The notes under the pieces were generated by a model that saw nothing but the letters and a program-made list of their open reading frames with translations, ran no database searches and was not told the origin of the DNA. From JBELHO01 sp042091375 (GTDB lineage Bacteria; Pseudomonadota; Gammaproteobacteria; Enterobacterales; Alteromonadaceae): a DNA stretch of 64,000 nucleotides. The stretch lies in assembly GCA_042091375.1 (NCBI GenBank), contig JBELHO010000013.1:1-64000 (forward strand), in the 5' to 3' direction. Both the position numbers and the translations under genes were made by a program. Shown one piece after another: positions 35,960 through 45,233 of this stretch (position 1 is its first letter; every line of letters starts with the position of its first letter).

Positions 35960-37084
35960 TTAATCAAGAGGATCCATACCAGCTAAGGTCACCCCAGCCA
36001 ATGAGCCAGAGCCGCCTTGATCATTGCTGCGCAATTTGATCATTAACCGTAAATCATTTGGCGAATCAGCGTGATGTATTGCATCATCGTAACTAATTTG
36101 CTCATTGTTATATAAGTTGAACAGAGCTTGATCAAAAGTTTGCATGCCCTGATCATTTGATTTCATCATCACTTCTTTAATATCACCTATTTTTCCACTT
36201 TTGATTAATTCGCCGATATAAGGAGAGTTTAATAAAATTTCTATTGCCGCAACTCGACCATCACCATCGCTGGTTGGGATCAATTGCTGAGCAATAATAC
36301 CCCGTAAATTTAACGCTAAGTCAAACAACAGTTTGTCATGCTGATCGGCGGGTACCAAATGCATGATCCGATCTATGGCTTGATTGGCATTGTTGGCATG
36401 AAGGGTGGCAATACACAAGTGTCCAGTTTCAGCGAAACTAAGGGCATGCTCCATGGTCTCACGGTTGCGTATTTCACCAATCAGAATAACATCAGGTGCT
36501 TGCCGTAAAGAACTTTTTAGCGCCGCATCAAAACTTTCGGTGTCTAAACCCACCTCCCGCTGAGTGATCATGCAACTGCGGTGTTCATGAACAAATTCAA
36601 CCGGATCTTCAATGGTCAAAATGTGCCCACGAGAGTGTTCGTTGCGATGACCAATCAGCGCCGCCATAGAGGTCGATTTACCCGTTCCAGTACCGCCGAC
36701 AAACAGCACTAAACCTCGCTTCGACATAACCACATCTTTTAATACCTCAGGCAAAGCTAGGTCGTCGACCTTGGGAATGTCAGTAACAATGCGGCGGATC
36801 ACCATACCAGCCATGTCTCGCTGCCAAAAGGCAGAAATACGAAATCGACCAATAGCGTCGACAGAAAGTGCAAAGTTGCACTCTTTCTCATCGTCAAACT
36901 GTTGCTTTTGTTTTTCATTCATCGCTTGATGAACAAGATTTAACGCTTGATCTGCTGACAATAACTGAGTGTCAATGGCTTGCAGTTCACCATTGATCTT
37001 TGCACTTACCGCTAATTTTGCAGTGACGAACATATCCGACGCTTGCTGCTCTACCATTTTGCTTAATAAATCATTAAATTTCAT
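35960..37084 (-). CDS. pilU: Type IV pilus retraction ATPase PilU
   Basis: A 374-residue PilT/PilU-type hexameric ATPase, an accessory motor for pilus retraction at the inner-membrane base. Walker A is VGGTGTGKSTSMAA, followed by the Asp box ILTIEDPVEFVHEH, Walker B VILIGEIRNRETM and the His box GHLCIATLHANNA. The longer C-terminus and N-terminal MVEQQASDMFVTA mark it as PilU rather than PilT. It lies 28 bases downstream of pilT, so they form an operon. Confidence 0.93.
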   Translation of the reverse strand: MKFNDLLSKMVEQQASDMFVTAKLAVSAKINGELQAIDTQLLSADQALNLVHQAMNEKQKQQFDDEKECNFALSVDAIGRFRISAFWQRDMAGMVIRRIVTDIPKVDDLALPEVLKDVVMSKRGLVLFVGGTGTGKSTSMAALIGHRNEHSRGHILTIEDPVEFVHEHRSCMITQREVGLDTESFDAALKSSLRQAPDVILIGEIRNRETMEHALSFAETGHLCIATLHANNANQAIDRIMHLVPADQHDKLLFDLALNLRGIIAQQLIPTSDGDGRVAAIEILLNSPYIGELIKSGKIGDIKEVMMKSNDQGMQTFDQALFNLYNNEQISYDDAIHHADSPNDLRLMIKLRSNDQGGSGSLAGVTLAGMDPLD

Positions 37085-37112
37085 TTAGTTGCACTCTGTC
37101 GCTTAGGGTAAA

Positions 37113-38156
37113 TTAATAGCCTTGAAATTGATTTTTATCTACAGCTTTTTCTTTTGCCGCTTCCCTAGAAATCAGTCCTTGGTTAACTAAGTTTTGCAAA
37201 CACTGATCCATGGTTTGCATGCCATGGGTCATTCCCGTTTGAATAACTGAATACATTTGCGCAATTTTATCCTCGCGAATGAGGTTTCTAATGGCCGGCA
37301 CGCCGATCATGATCTCGTGCGCGGCAATGCGACCACTATCAAATTTTTTGATTAAGGTTTGCGATATTACCGCTCGCAAAGACTCAGAGAGCATGGAACG
37401 CACCATAGCTTTCTCCTCTCCGGGAAAAACATCAATAATACGATCTATGGTTTTAGGTGCAGAAGTCGTATGCAAAGTGCCAAACACTAAATGACCTGTC
37501 TCTGCTGCGGTCATTGCCAAACGAATAGTTTCTAAATCTCGTAATTCACCGACCAGAATAACATCGGGATCCTCGCGCAACGCTGACCGCAAAGCGGCAT
37601 TAAAACTCAAGGTATCGCGATGCACTTCGCGCTGGTTAATCAAGCACATTTTATTGTCATGGACAAATTCAATGGGATCTTCAATGGTTAGAATATGTTG
37701 GTATTTATTGCTGTTAATGTAATCAACCATAGCCGCTAGAGTGGTTGATTTACCCGATCCAGTTGGCCCAGTCACTAACACCAGTCCTCTGGGTGTATCG
37801 GCAATGGTTTGAAAAATATCAGGACAGTTCAGGTCATCTAATGACAATACTTTACTTGGAATGGTGCGAAATACCGCAGAGGGTCCGCGATTTTGATTAA
37901 AGGCATTGACACGAAAACGCGCTAGATTTGGCACTTCAAAAGAAAAATCAACTTCTAAGTTTTCTTCGTACTCTTTGCGTTGTCTATCATTCATTATGTC
38001 GTATACTAAGGCATTGACGTTTTTGTCGCTAAAAGCGGGAATATTTAATCTGCGCACATCGCCATCAACGCGAATTAAAGGCGGTACGCCAGTAGAGAGA
38101 TGTAGATCAGATGCATTATTATCTACGCTAAATGCAAGTAATTCGGTAATATCCAT
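37113..38156 (-). CDS. pilT: Type IV pilus retraction ATPase PilT
   Basis: A 347-residue retraction ATPase. Motifs are NNASDLHLSTG at the N-terminus, Walker A TGPTGSGKSTTLAAM, Walker B VILVGELRDLETI, the His box GHLVFGTLHTTSA and the C-terminal IREDKIAQMYSVIQTG. It powers pilus retraction in twitching motility and DNA uptake. It is divergent from yggS, with only about 50 bases between the two starts, the same arrangement as in many gammaproteobacteria. PilU follows. Confidence 0.96.
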   Translation of the reverse strand: MDITELLAFSVDNNASDLHLSTGVPPLIRVDGDVRRLNIPAFSDKNVNALVYDIMNDRQRKEYEENLEVDFSFEVPNLARFRVNAFNQNRGPSAVFRTIPSKVLSLDDLNCPDIFQTIADTPRGLVLVTGPTGSGKSTTLAAMVDYINSNKYQHILTIEDPIEFVHDNKMCLINQREVHRDTLSFNAALRSALREDPDVILVGELRDLETIRLAMTAAETGHLVFGTLHTTSAPKTIDRIIDVFPGEEKAMVRSMLSESLRAVISQTLIKKFDSGRIAAHEIMIGVPAIRNLIREDKIAQMYSVIQTGMTHGMQTMDQCLQNLVNQGLISREAAKEKAVDKNQFQGY

Positions 38157-38209
38157 AAAAAAACCTCCTAGTATAAAAATGTATAAGTGTAAAAGTGTAA
38201 TTGAAACCT

Positions 38210-38887
38210 ATGACACCCATTAAAGATAATATCGCAGCAGTAGAACTGCAAATTTTGCAAGCATGTAAGCAAGCCAACAGGCAGCGAAGTGACGTCAACC
38301 TATTGGCAGTTAGCAAAACTAAACCCGCACAATTGATCGAGCAAGCTTACCAAGCCGGTCAAAGGCGCTTTGGTGAAAGCTACATTCAAGAAGCTGTTGA
38401 CAAAATAACACAATTAGCTCACTTAACTGATCTGCAATGGCATTTTATTGGCCCAGTGCAATCCAACAAAACCAAACAAATCGCCAGCCATTTTTCATGG
38501 GTACACAGTGTCGATAGAGCCAAATTAATTTCCCGCCTCAATGACCATAGGTCAGTTCAAGATACTCCGCTAAACGTTTGTTTACAAGTGAATATTAGTG
38601 GCGAAGAATCAAAGTCGGGGATTGCTGTCAATGAAGTCGCTGAGTTAGCCCAACAGGTGTTCCTTTGTGAGAATTTGTGTTTGCGGGGGCTCATGGCTAT
38701 ACCTAAAAAAAATGATAGCCAACAAAGCTTTATCAAAATGCACCAGATATTTATGCAATTAAAACAGCAGTACCCCTCAGTTGATACGCTATCTATGGGT
38801 ATGTCTGGCGATTTGTCTGAGGCGATAGCCAATGGCTCAACCGTGATAAGGGTAGGCACAGCTATTTTTGGTGCCCGCAACCGCTAA
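38210..38887 (+). CDS. yggS: PLP homeostasis protein YggS (PLPBP)
   Basis: A single-domain PLP-binding protein of the alanine racemase N-terminal fold, 225 residues from the ATG at 38210; a TTG at 38201 is an upstream alternative. The PLP lysine is K36 in LLAVSKTKP. Other family segments are RFGESYIQEA, WHFIGPVQSNKTK and LSMGMSGDLSEAI. It lacks racemase activity in studied members and buffers PLP and amino acid metabolism. It is followed by proC and yggT, the conserved order. Confidence 0.96.
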   Translation: MTPIKDNIAAVELQILQACKQANRQRSDVNLLAVSKTKPAQLIEQAYQAGQRRFGESYIQEAVDKITQLAHLTDLQWHFIGPVQSNKTKQIASHFSWVHSVDRAKLISRLNDHRSVQDTPLNVCLQVNISGEESKSGIAVNEVAELAQQVFLCENLCLRGLMAIPKKNDSQQSFIKMHQIFMQLKQQYPSVDTLSMGMSGDLSEAIANGSTVIRVGTAIFGARNR

Positions 38888-38897
38888 GTAAAATCTA

Positions 38898-38936
38898 ATG
38901 TAAAAAGTCAATGTAAAAAGCCAATTTAAAAAGCCA
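38898..38936. repeat. 13-bp tandem repeat (x3) after yggS
   Basis: Three contiguous units, TGTAAAAAGTCAA and two variants, begin 10 bases after the yggS stop. A fourth partial unit (TGTACAA) follows. The surrounding yggS-proC spacer also repeats GCATTGTAAAA-like words. Confidence 0.85.
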
Positions 38937-39088
38937 ATGTACAAATCAGTTAGTCAGTATATAATTTGCCGCAGCAATTAATAAGAGCACTTGCATGTTG
39001 ACGTGTTGATGCCATTGTAAAATTTTGCTGGCATTGTAAAATAATAAAATAACCCCAGTAAACTGTCGCCAGTTTTGAGTAATACCTA

Positions 39089-39922
39089 ATGATAAAAGTT
39101 GCCTTTATTGGTGCCGGAAATATGAACAGTGCCATTATCCGCGGTTTAGTAAACCAAGGGCATGTACCGACTGATTTAATGGTATCAAACCCATCTTCGG
39201 CCAAGCGATTGTCTCTTCATCAACAGCTTGGTATTGCGCACACAGCAAGCAATATTGATGCAGCCAAATTTGCTGATCACATTGTCTTGGGGGTAAAACC
39301 GCATTTAATTACCGCGGTTTGTGCCGAAATAAGTCAACACCTGGATATAAGTAACAAATGCTTTATTTCAGTTGCTGCCGGCACCACTAGCCAGCAAATT
39401 GAAAATGCATTAATAGGCAATTGCTCGGTGATCCGTGCCATGCCAAATACCCCCTCACAGTTGGCATTAGGTGTTACTGGCATGTTTGCTTCGCGGCAAA
39501 CCACAAAACTTCAAAAAGACATTGCCGATCAACTTTTATCATCAGTGGGTATGGTCAAATGGCTTGACAAGGAATCAGACATAGACCACATCATTGCCGT
39601 TTCAGGCTCGGGACCCGCTTATTTTTTCTTATTTATGGAAGCGATGGAAAAACAAGCGATGGCCTATGGATTTTCAGCAGAAGACAGCCGGCAACTGGTG
39701 CAACAAACTGCCTTGGGCGCGGCACAAATGGTTGTTAATAATGATAGCTCGATACAACAACTGCGTGAAAATGTGACTTCTAAAGGTGGCACGACTCAAG
39801 CGGCACTGACCACCTTTAAACAAGGTAATTTACAGCAACTCGTTGAGCAAGCAATGAATTCAGCACTGCACAAAGCGCAACAAATGGCTAATAATAAAGA
39901 TGAACAATCTGGGCAAGCTTAG
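39089..39922 (+). CDS. proC: Pyrroline-5-carboxylate reductase
   Basis: A 277-residue enzyme for the last step of proline synthesis, reducing pyrroline-5-carboxylate with NAD(P)H. The N-terminal Rossmann motif is FIGAGNMNSAI, and the signature near the C-terminus is VSGSGPAYFFLFMEAM with TSKGGTTQAAL. It sits between yggS and yggT in the conserved gammaproteobacterial cluster. The stop codon TAG runs directly into a 10-bp tandem repeat. Confidence 0.97.
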   Translation: MIKVAFIGAGNMNSAIIRGLVNQGHVPTDLMVSNPSSAKRLSLHQQLGIAHTASNIDAAKFADHIVLGVKPHLITAVCAEISQHLDISNKCFISVAAGTTSQQIENALIGNCSVIRAMPNTPSQLALGVTGMFASRQTTKLQKDIADQLLSSVGMVKWLDKESDIDHIIAVSGSGPAYFFLFMEAMEKQAMAYGFSAEDSRQLVQQTALGAAQMVVNNDSSIQQLRENVTSKGGTTQAALTTFKQGNLQQLVEQAMNSALHKAQQMANNKDEQSGQA

Positions 39923-39950
39923 TAAACTTAAGTAAACTTAAGTATACTTA
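39921..39950. repeat. 10-bp tandem repeat AGTAAACTTA (x3) at the proC stop
   Basis: Two exact copies and one variant (AGTATACTTA). The array begins inside the proC TAG stop codon. Confidence 0.85.
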
Positions 39951-40007
39951 ATAAAGTATGTATATTTTTTCGATGGTTATCATGCCGTCGCCACAACGGA
40001 GTAATAA

Positions 40008-40556
40008 ATGGCAGCAATAAATTATTTACTGAATTTTGTTTTTGATGCGATATTAATGATTTTAATCATAAGAGTTTGGTTGCAAGCAGTGCGTGCCGAT
40101 TTTTATAACCCTTTAAGTCAATTTATCGTCAAAGTCAGTAATCCCATTGTTATTCCAGCACGACGACTGATCCCCGGATTTGCCGGTATAGACTTTGCCA
40201 CCCTAGTGGTTGCCTATATTGTCGCCTCAAGTAAATTTATCGTTTTAGCTTTACTCAATGGCTCGGGAATAGACATACTAGCTGCGGCGTTTTTAGGACT
40301 GTTATACACCATTAAACAAAGCGGCTTTTTATTGTTTATAGTGATGTTAGTAATGGCCTTAATGAGTTGGGTAGTACAAGGCTACAATCCAACCCAAATG
40401 ATCTTACAACAATTAACCGAGCCATTTTTAAGACCGATCAGAAACATAATTCCTGCCATTGGTGGTTTAGATCTTTCAATATTAGTGGCCTTTTTATTGT
40501 TAAATGTGATCAATATCACCTTAGCTGGCTGGCTTCCTTACTGGGCGATGATCTAA
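40008..40556 (+). CDS. yggT: YggT family membrane protein
   Basis: A 182-residue integral membrane protein with two tandem YggT domains. Each has the pattern of a hydrophobic helix followed by NP...ARRLIP (FYNPLSQFIVKVSNPIVIPARRLIPG and the later counterpart with LTEPFLRPIRNIIPAIGGLDLS, given here only in part). Homologues have been linked to osmotic or ion homeostasis, but the function is uncertain. It follows proC, as in relatives. In E. coli yggU comes next, but I see no yggU here. Confidence 0.9.
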   Translation: MAAINYLLNFVFDAILMILIIRVWLQAVRADFYNPLSQFIVKVSNPIVIPARRLIPGFAGIDFATLVVAYIVASSKFIVLALLNGSGIDILAAAFLGLLYTIKQSGFLLFIVMLVMALMSWVVQGYNPTQMILQQLTEPFLRPIRNIIPAIGGLDLSILVAFLLLNVINITLAGWLPYWAMI

Positions 40557-40673
40557 AGATAACATAGCCATTGACGAGTTAAGGGTATTTCGCTCTATGC
40601 TCTTAGCTCAGCTATAATTATTCACAGATAAACAGCAAAGCAATGCTGTTTTAATTTATTTTTGGAGGTCATC

Positions 40674-41129
40674 ATGCCTTTTGCTATACCAAAGTTAACC
40701 ATTAGCGCATTATTTCTGTTGTGTTTTATCAGTTGCTGTACAAGCTTCTCTGCGTTGGCAGAAAATATGAAGACCTTTGGTAACATCAATGTGCATTACA
40801 TGGCCATAGGCACCTCTTTTTTAACGCCAGAAATTGCCAAAGCCTATGGTATTGAACGCAGCCGTTATAATGGTTTAGTGAATATATCAGTGATCGACAA
40901 CAGTCAAAAACATCTGCCGGCTAAGTTGGTTTTAATCAGTGGTACCGCTAAAAATTTAACTGGACAAGACAAACCCCTCAGCTTTGATGAAGTCAAAGAA
41001 GGCGAGGCGATTTATTACTTAGCGCAAGTCAATTATCGCCATAATGAAACCATTCGCTTCGCTATTACTATCACTGACGGTGCGCAACAACACACCTTGA
41101 ATTTTACGCAAAAATTTTATGCCGACTAA
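40674..41129 (+). CDS. DUF4426 domain protein with signal peptide
   Basis: An exported protein of 151 residues from the ATG at 40674, which is preceded by ggagg. The frame is open to a TTG at 40662, but the ribosome site fixes the ATG. A signal peptide of about 30 residues ends near SALAE. The rest (NVHYMAIGTSFLTPEIAKAYGI and later segments) fits DUF4426, a family commonly found near yggT and rdgB in Vibrio and Shewanella. The function is unknown; a periplasmic location is predicted. Confidence 0.85.
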   Translation: MPFAIPKLTISALFLLCFISCCTSFSALAENMKTFGNINVHYMAIGTSFLTPEIAKAYGIERSRYNGLVNISVIDNSQKHLPAKLVLISGTAKNLTGQDKPLSFDEVKEGEAIYYLAQVNYRHNETIRFAITITDGAQQHTLNFTQKFYAD

Positions 41130-41213
41130 CCCAAGTTAAAACTGCAATTGTTGCGCAATAACATACCTCATTTGTGATCATGCCGTATTGAAAATTCTCG
41201 ACAGCAAAGTGTT

Positions 41214-42113
41214 TTACTTTGCTGATTTCGTTGCCGCTGACAACCACAATTTAGCGCCTAATACATTGACCAATAAGCCCAGCATTACCAGCAGTATGCC
41301 AATAATTTGCGCAACACTAAGGCGTTCGTTTAGAAAAAATGCAGAGCAGATTATACCAACCACAGGAACACCTAGGGTGAGTGGCGCAACCTCAACTGCC
41401 GGATAACGACTCAATAAATATCCCCACAGGCTATAACCTAATAGGGTACCAGCTAAACCTAAGTATAAAATGACCAAAATTGTCGTGCCGCTGATCGCCG
41501 TTAAACTAGAGAAGACTGTCTCTGCTCCCTCAAGCCAAATACTGGTCAGTAAAAAAGGAATAATCGCCAACCAAGACGACCAGACCACTAAGCCGATATT
41601 AGCGTTATGGCCTCGTTGATTAATGATGCGATTAATCACATTACCAGAAGCCCAAGCAAATGCCGCGGCTAGTGTAAAGCCAAATGCGATAGCACTGATC
41701 TGGGTCTGCTGACCAGAAAAGCCAATAATGGTTAGACCAAGTCCAGCGATGATCATTGCTAAGAGTTGCGGCCACTTAACCGCTTCGCGCAATATAAATG
41801 CCGAAAGCATAATAGTAAATAAAGCCTGTGACTGTAACACTAATGAAGCCAAGCCTGCCGGCATGCCAAAATCCATCGCAGAAAACAAAAAAGCAAATTG
41901 CAGGAAACACAAAGTAAGCGCATATAACGCCATCCAAGACAAAGGGATATCTGGTTTTTTAATAAATAACGAGCCGACAACAGCCACAGTTAAAAATCGC
42001 AATGTCCCCATTAAAATAGGTGGAAGGTCAGTTAACCCCCAAGCAATAACAACAAAATTAAAGCCCCACAACACAATAATAAAAACACCAAGTAAACTAT
42101 CTTTTATCGTCAT
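41214..42113 (-). CDS. EamA/DMT-family transporter
   Basis: A drug/metabolite transporter with ten predicted helices in two EamA repeats, 299 residues from the ATG at 42113. The frame continues to 42170, but a gggtaag ribosome site and the family N-terminus (LLGVFIIVLWGFNFVVIAWGL) support the internal start. Family segments include PPILMGTLRFL and the late TLGVPVVGIICSAFFLNERLS. Substrates may be amino acids or metabolites. It is inserted on the minus strand between DUF4426 and rdgB, and its upstream region is divergent from rdgB. Confidence 0.88.
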   Translation of the reverse strand: MTIKDSLLGVFIIVLWGFNFVVIAWGLTDLPPILMGTLRFLTVAVVGSLFIKKPDIPLSWMALYALTLCFLQFAFLFSAMDFGMPAGLASLVLQSQALFTIMLSAFILREAVKWPQLLAMIIAGLGLTIIGFSGQQTQISAIAFGFTLAAAFAWASGNVINRIINQRGHNANIGLVVWSSWLAIIPFLLTSIWLEGAETVFSSLTAISGTTILVILYLGLAGTLLGYSLWGYLLSRYPAVEVAPLTLGVPVVGIICSAFFLNERLSVAQIIGILLVMLGLLVNVLGAKLWLSAATKSAK

Positions 42114-42224
42114 ACTTACCCAACATTTATAAAATTTAGGAATATAGCTTGGGCTATCTCCCGTTTGCACTTAGATTAAGGTATTATTCACCCTATTGAT
42201 ATTAAAACCTAATGAGCACATTTA

Positions 42225-42839
42225 ATGGCAACTATTGTTTTAGCCACTTCCAACCAAGGCAAGGTACGTGAATTATCACAATTACTTGCTCAACAAAGTA
42301 TAACTATTCAACCACAAAGTGTTTATCAGGTGAGTGAGGTGGCAGAAACAGGCACTACCTTTGTTGAAAATGCCATCATCAAAGCTCGTCATGCCGCACA
42401 AGTCACAGGCCTAGCAGCAATAGCTGACGACTCGGGGCTTGAAGTAGATGCCCTGTTGGGGGAGCCCGGTGTATACTCAGCTCGTTACGCTGGTGAACAT
42501 GCCAATGACCAAGATAACAACAACAAGTTACTCAAAGCCCTGCACAAGGTACCTAAAGCGCAAAGAACCGCGCGCTTTCATTGCGTATTGGTGTTCATGA
42601 AACACCACCAAGATCCAACCCCTATTATCTGTCATGGCGTATGGCAAGGGCACATTACTGAGCAACCAATAGGTGATCAAGGCTTTGGTTACGATCCACT
42701 ATTTTGGCAAGATAGGCTGCAAATGACTTCAGCGCAGTTGCCACGCGATCTAAAAAACACCCTCAGTCATCGCGGCCAAGCACTACAACAATTAGTAAAA
42801 AAATTATCACCGATATACAGCAATACTTCAGGGAATTGA
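42225..42839 (+). CDS. rdgB: XTP/dITP diphosphatase (RdgB/HAM1)
   Basis: A 204-residue house-cleaning pyrophosphatase that removes dITP, dXTP and ITP from the nucleotide pool. The N-terminal VLATSNQGKVRELSQLL, the acidic ADDSGLEVDAL and GFGYDPLFW motifs are diagnostic. It ends within a few bases of the hemW start, so the two are coupled, followed by tadA and a GNAT gene in one unit. Confidence 0.97.
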   Translation: MATIVLATSNQGKVRELSQLLAQQSITIQPQSVYQVSEVAETGTTFVENAIIKARHAAQVTGLAAIADDSGLEVDALLGEPGVYSARYAGEHANDQDNNNKLLKALHKVPKAQRTARFHCVLVFMKHHQDPTPIICHGVWQGHITEQPIGDQGFGYDPLFWQDRLQMTSAQLPRDLKNTLSHRGQALQQLVKKLSPIYSNTSGN

Positions 42840-42841
42840 CT

Positions 42842-43987
42842 GTGTTAATATCACCTAAATTGTCGTTGTATATCCATATCCCTTGGTGTGTTGAAAAATG
42901 CCCATACTGCGATTTTAATTCTCATGCGTTGAAAAACACCATTCCTGAACAAGCCTATGTTGAGGAGTTAGTGGCCGATCTCGATAGTGATATTCAGAGG
43001 TTTCAACTACACAACAGAAAGTTGCACAGCATCTTCATTGGTGGTGGTACCCCCAGTTTGTTTTCAAGTTCAGCAATTAAGCAATTGCTCGATGCGGTAT
43101 TGACTCGTTTTGACGCAGATAAACACATTGAAATTACCCTAGAAGCTAACCCTGGCACTGTCGAAGCCAAAAAGTTTGAGGGCTTTTATGCTGCTGGTGT
43201 TTCTCGCTTGTCTATTGGTGTTCAGAGTTTTTCTTCTGAAAAATTAATTAAACTCGGCCGTATTCACAGTAGTCAACAAGCAGAGCAGGCCGCGCAACTT
43301 GCTCGCACGTCGGGAGTTACTAGCTTTAATTTAGATTTAATGCACGGTTTGCCCAATCAAAGTGTTGAACACGCACTGGACGATTTAAACACCGCGATTT
43401 CCCTAAAACCAGATCATTTGTCTTGGTACCAATTGACCATAGAGCCCAATACCGCTTTTTATTCGAAACCGCCGACCTTGCCCATAGATGAAACCCTGTG
43501 GAACATTCAAGATAAGGGATTTGCTTTGCTCAGCGCTGCAGGCTACCAACAATATGAAATATCGGCTTTTTCAAAAAAAGATTTTCAATGTCAACACAAC
43601 CTTAACTATTGGCAATTTGGCGATTATCTCGGCATTGGCTGTGGCGCCCACGGTAAGATCAGTGATGTAGTCAACAATGAGGTGATACGCACAGTAAAAG
43701 TCAAACACCCCAAAGGTTATTTAGATAAAAACAGAGCTCACTTAGACAAAATATCTACGGTGAGCTCAGCTGAGCTGCCTTTCGAATATATGATGAATCA
43801 GTTAAGGTTACATTCGTCATTTACCTTGCAACAATACCAAAATTTAACTGGATTGCCGACGCAAACGGTTTTGCCTATATTGCAGCAAGCTGAAGACAAA
43901 GGGTTAATGTTAAGCAATCAGCAACACTGGCGTGTATCACCCTTAGGTCATAGATATTTGAATGATTTATTAGGAATGTTTTTGTGA
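42842..43987 (+). CDS. hemW: Radical SAM protein HemW
   Basis: A 381-residue radical SAM protein of the HemN family lacking true coproporphyrinogen oxidase activity; HemW is regarded as a haem chaperone. The cluster motif is CVEKCPYC, preceded by LYIHIPW and followed by IFIGGGTPSLF, LEANPGTV and LSIGVQSF. The start is non-ATG: I chose GTG at 42842, seven bases after AGGGA; a TTG at 42836 overlapping the rdgB stop is possible. It overlaps or abuts tadA. Confidence 0.93.
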   Translation: MLISPKLSLYIHIPWCVEKCPYCDFNSHALKNTIPEQAYVEELVADLDSDIQRFQLHNRKLHSIFIGGGTPSLFSSSAIKQLLDAVLTRFDADKHIEITLEANPGTVEAKKFEGFYAAGVSRLSIGVQSFSSEKLIKLGRIHSSQQAEQAAQLARTSGVTSFNLDLMHGLPNQSVEHALDDLNTAISLKPDHLSWYQLTIEPNTAFYSKPPTLPIDETLWNIQDKGFALLSAAGYQQYEISAFSKKDFQCQHNLNYWQFGDYLGIGCGAHGKISDVVNNEVIRTVKVKHPKGYLDKNRAHLDKISTVSSAELPFEYMMNQLRLHSSFTLQQYQNLTGLPTQTVLPILQQAEDKGLMLSNQQHWRVSPLGHRYLNDLLGMFL

Positions 43988-44532
43988 TGAGCAAACCATT
44001 AGTCACAGCGGATCTGAGCTGTCAGCAACAAATAGATGAATTATTTATGCAACGTGCTTTTGCCTTAGCACAGTTGGCAGAGCAGCAAAATGAAGTACCC
44101 GTAGGAGCTGTAGTGGTCTTAGATGGTGAGATCATCGGTGAAGGCTATAACCAATCGATTCAATTAAATGATCCCTCTGCCCATGCGGAAATGATCGCCA
44201 TTAAACAAGCCGCTCGCCATCTCAATAATTATCGACTACTCAATTGCTCCTTGTACGTTACCCTTGAACCCTGCCCCATGTGTGCCGGCTTATTAGTGCA
44301 CAGTAGGATTGCTCGGTTGATATTCGCCAGTCGCGATCACAAGACCGGCAGTGCCGGCAGTGTTTTTAACTTAGTCGACAACGATAAACTCAATCACCAA
44401 GTGGTCATCGAGCAAGGACTTCTTGAAGAGCAATGCAGTCGCTTATTATCTAATTTTTTTAAACGGCGCCGCGCCCAACAAAAAATCTTAAAAAAGTTAG
44501 CTAAACAGCAAAAAAACAGTGAGCAGCAATGA
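43987..44532 (+). CDS. tadA: tRNA-specific adenosine deaminase TadA
   Basis: A 181-residue zinc deaminase that converts A34 to inosine in tRNA-Arg(ACG). The active site is HAE in PSAHAEMIAIKQAA and PCPMC in LEPCPMCAGLL, with the C-terminal FFKRRRAQQK that contacts tRNA. The ATG at 43987 overlaps the hemW stop by one base (a GTG precedes it at 43984). In E. coli tadA is elsewhere, so this linkage is lineage-specific. The next gene overlaps by four bases. Confidence 0.95.
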   Translation: MSKPLVTADLSCQQQIDELFMQRAFALAQLAEQQNEVPVGAVVVLDGEIIGEGYNQSIQLNDPSAHAEMIAIKQAARHLNNYRLLNCSLYVTLEPCPMCAGLLVHSRIARLIFASRDHKTGSAGSVFNLVDNDKLNHQVVIEQGLLEEQCSRLLSNFFKRRRAQQKILKKLAKQQKNSEQQ

Positions 44533-44993
44533 TATTTTTACCAACGACTTCAACTGATGTCGAGCAGTTAATGAGTTGGTTCACTTCTGAACAGCAGCTT
44601 GCACAATGGGCCGGGCCAGACTTCAGATACCCTTATAACAAGCAAAGTTTTATTGAAGACAGTAATATCAAACAACTTGCTTCATACAGTTTACTTGATG
44701 ATAACAATGAATTACTGGCATTTGGTCAATTCTATCAGCGCTTGCAATGTGTCCATTTAGCGAGAATTGTGGTTGCCCCAACGTTAAGGGGACAGGGGTT
44801 AGCTAAAGTATTATTGGGTAAGTTGTCATTGCAAGGTAAGCAAAAATTGCGATTGGACAGTCTTTCGTTGTTTGTTTTACCTGATAACCAAACAGCTATT
44901 CAATTGTATCAATCCCTCGGTTTTGAATTACAAGCCTATCCTGAAAAAATTCAATTAGTACCGCATTGTCTTTACATGGTTAAGCACCGGTAA
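44529..44993 (+). CDS. GNAT-family N-acetyltransferase
   Basis: A 154-residue acetyltransferase. The acetyl-CoA loop is RIVVAPTLRGQGLAKVLLGKL, followed by the C-terminal LDSLSLFVLPDNQTAIQLYQSLGF, both typical of GNAT motifs A and B. It overlaps tadA by four bases (ATGA) and ends the rdgB-hemW-tadA unit. The substrate is not predictable; the WFTSEQQLAQWAGPDFRYP start resembles RimJ/RimL-type or small-molecule acetyltransferases. Confidence 0.85.
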   Translation: MIFLPTTSTDVEQLMSWFTSEQQLAQWAGPDFRYPYNKQSFIEDSNIKQLASYSLLDDNNELLAFGQFYQRLQCVHLARIVVAPTLRGQGLAKVLLGKLSLQGKQKLRLDSLSLFVLPDNQTAIQLYQSLGFELQAYPEKIQLVPHCLYMVKHR

Positions 44994-45051
44994 ATTAAGC
45001 TCATTGTCATAGTGCTTTTTAAGGTTTACAAAAAATTTGCAACTGAAAATA

Positions 45052-45192
45052 TTATTTACCTTGCTGTTGTTCAATGCCCATCATTTCTTGAATAAATTGC
45101 GTGTGACGTCGATTATTCACTTTGTGTTTTAGGCGAATGTGTAAACGCCTTCGTTGTTGGCTATGGGAAATTTTTCGTGTCTTATTTAACAT
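45052..45192 (-). CDS. Small very basic protein beside mltF, 46 residues
   Basis: A short frame below usual size cut-offs. The start ATG at 45192 has AAGGA seven bases upstream. The protein begins MLNKTRKISHSQQRRRLHI and ends QFIQEMMGIEQQQGK. It is dense in Lys, Arg and His, with no membrane segment, so nucleic-acid or ribosome binding is plausible. It sits on the minus strand downstream of mltF, convergent with the GNAT gene. The start context and strongly biased composition argue for a real gene; I cannot name a family. Confidence 0.55.
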   Translation of the reverse strand: MLNKTRKISHSQQRRRLHIRLKHKVNNRRHTQFIQEMMGIEQQQGK

Positions 45193-45233
45193 ATTGCATC
45201 CTTATTGCTATGTTTATTTACTTATCAAGTAAC

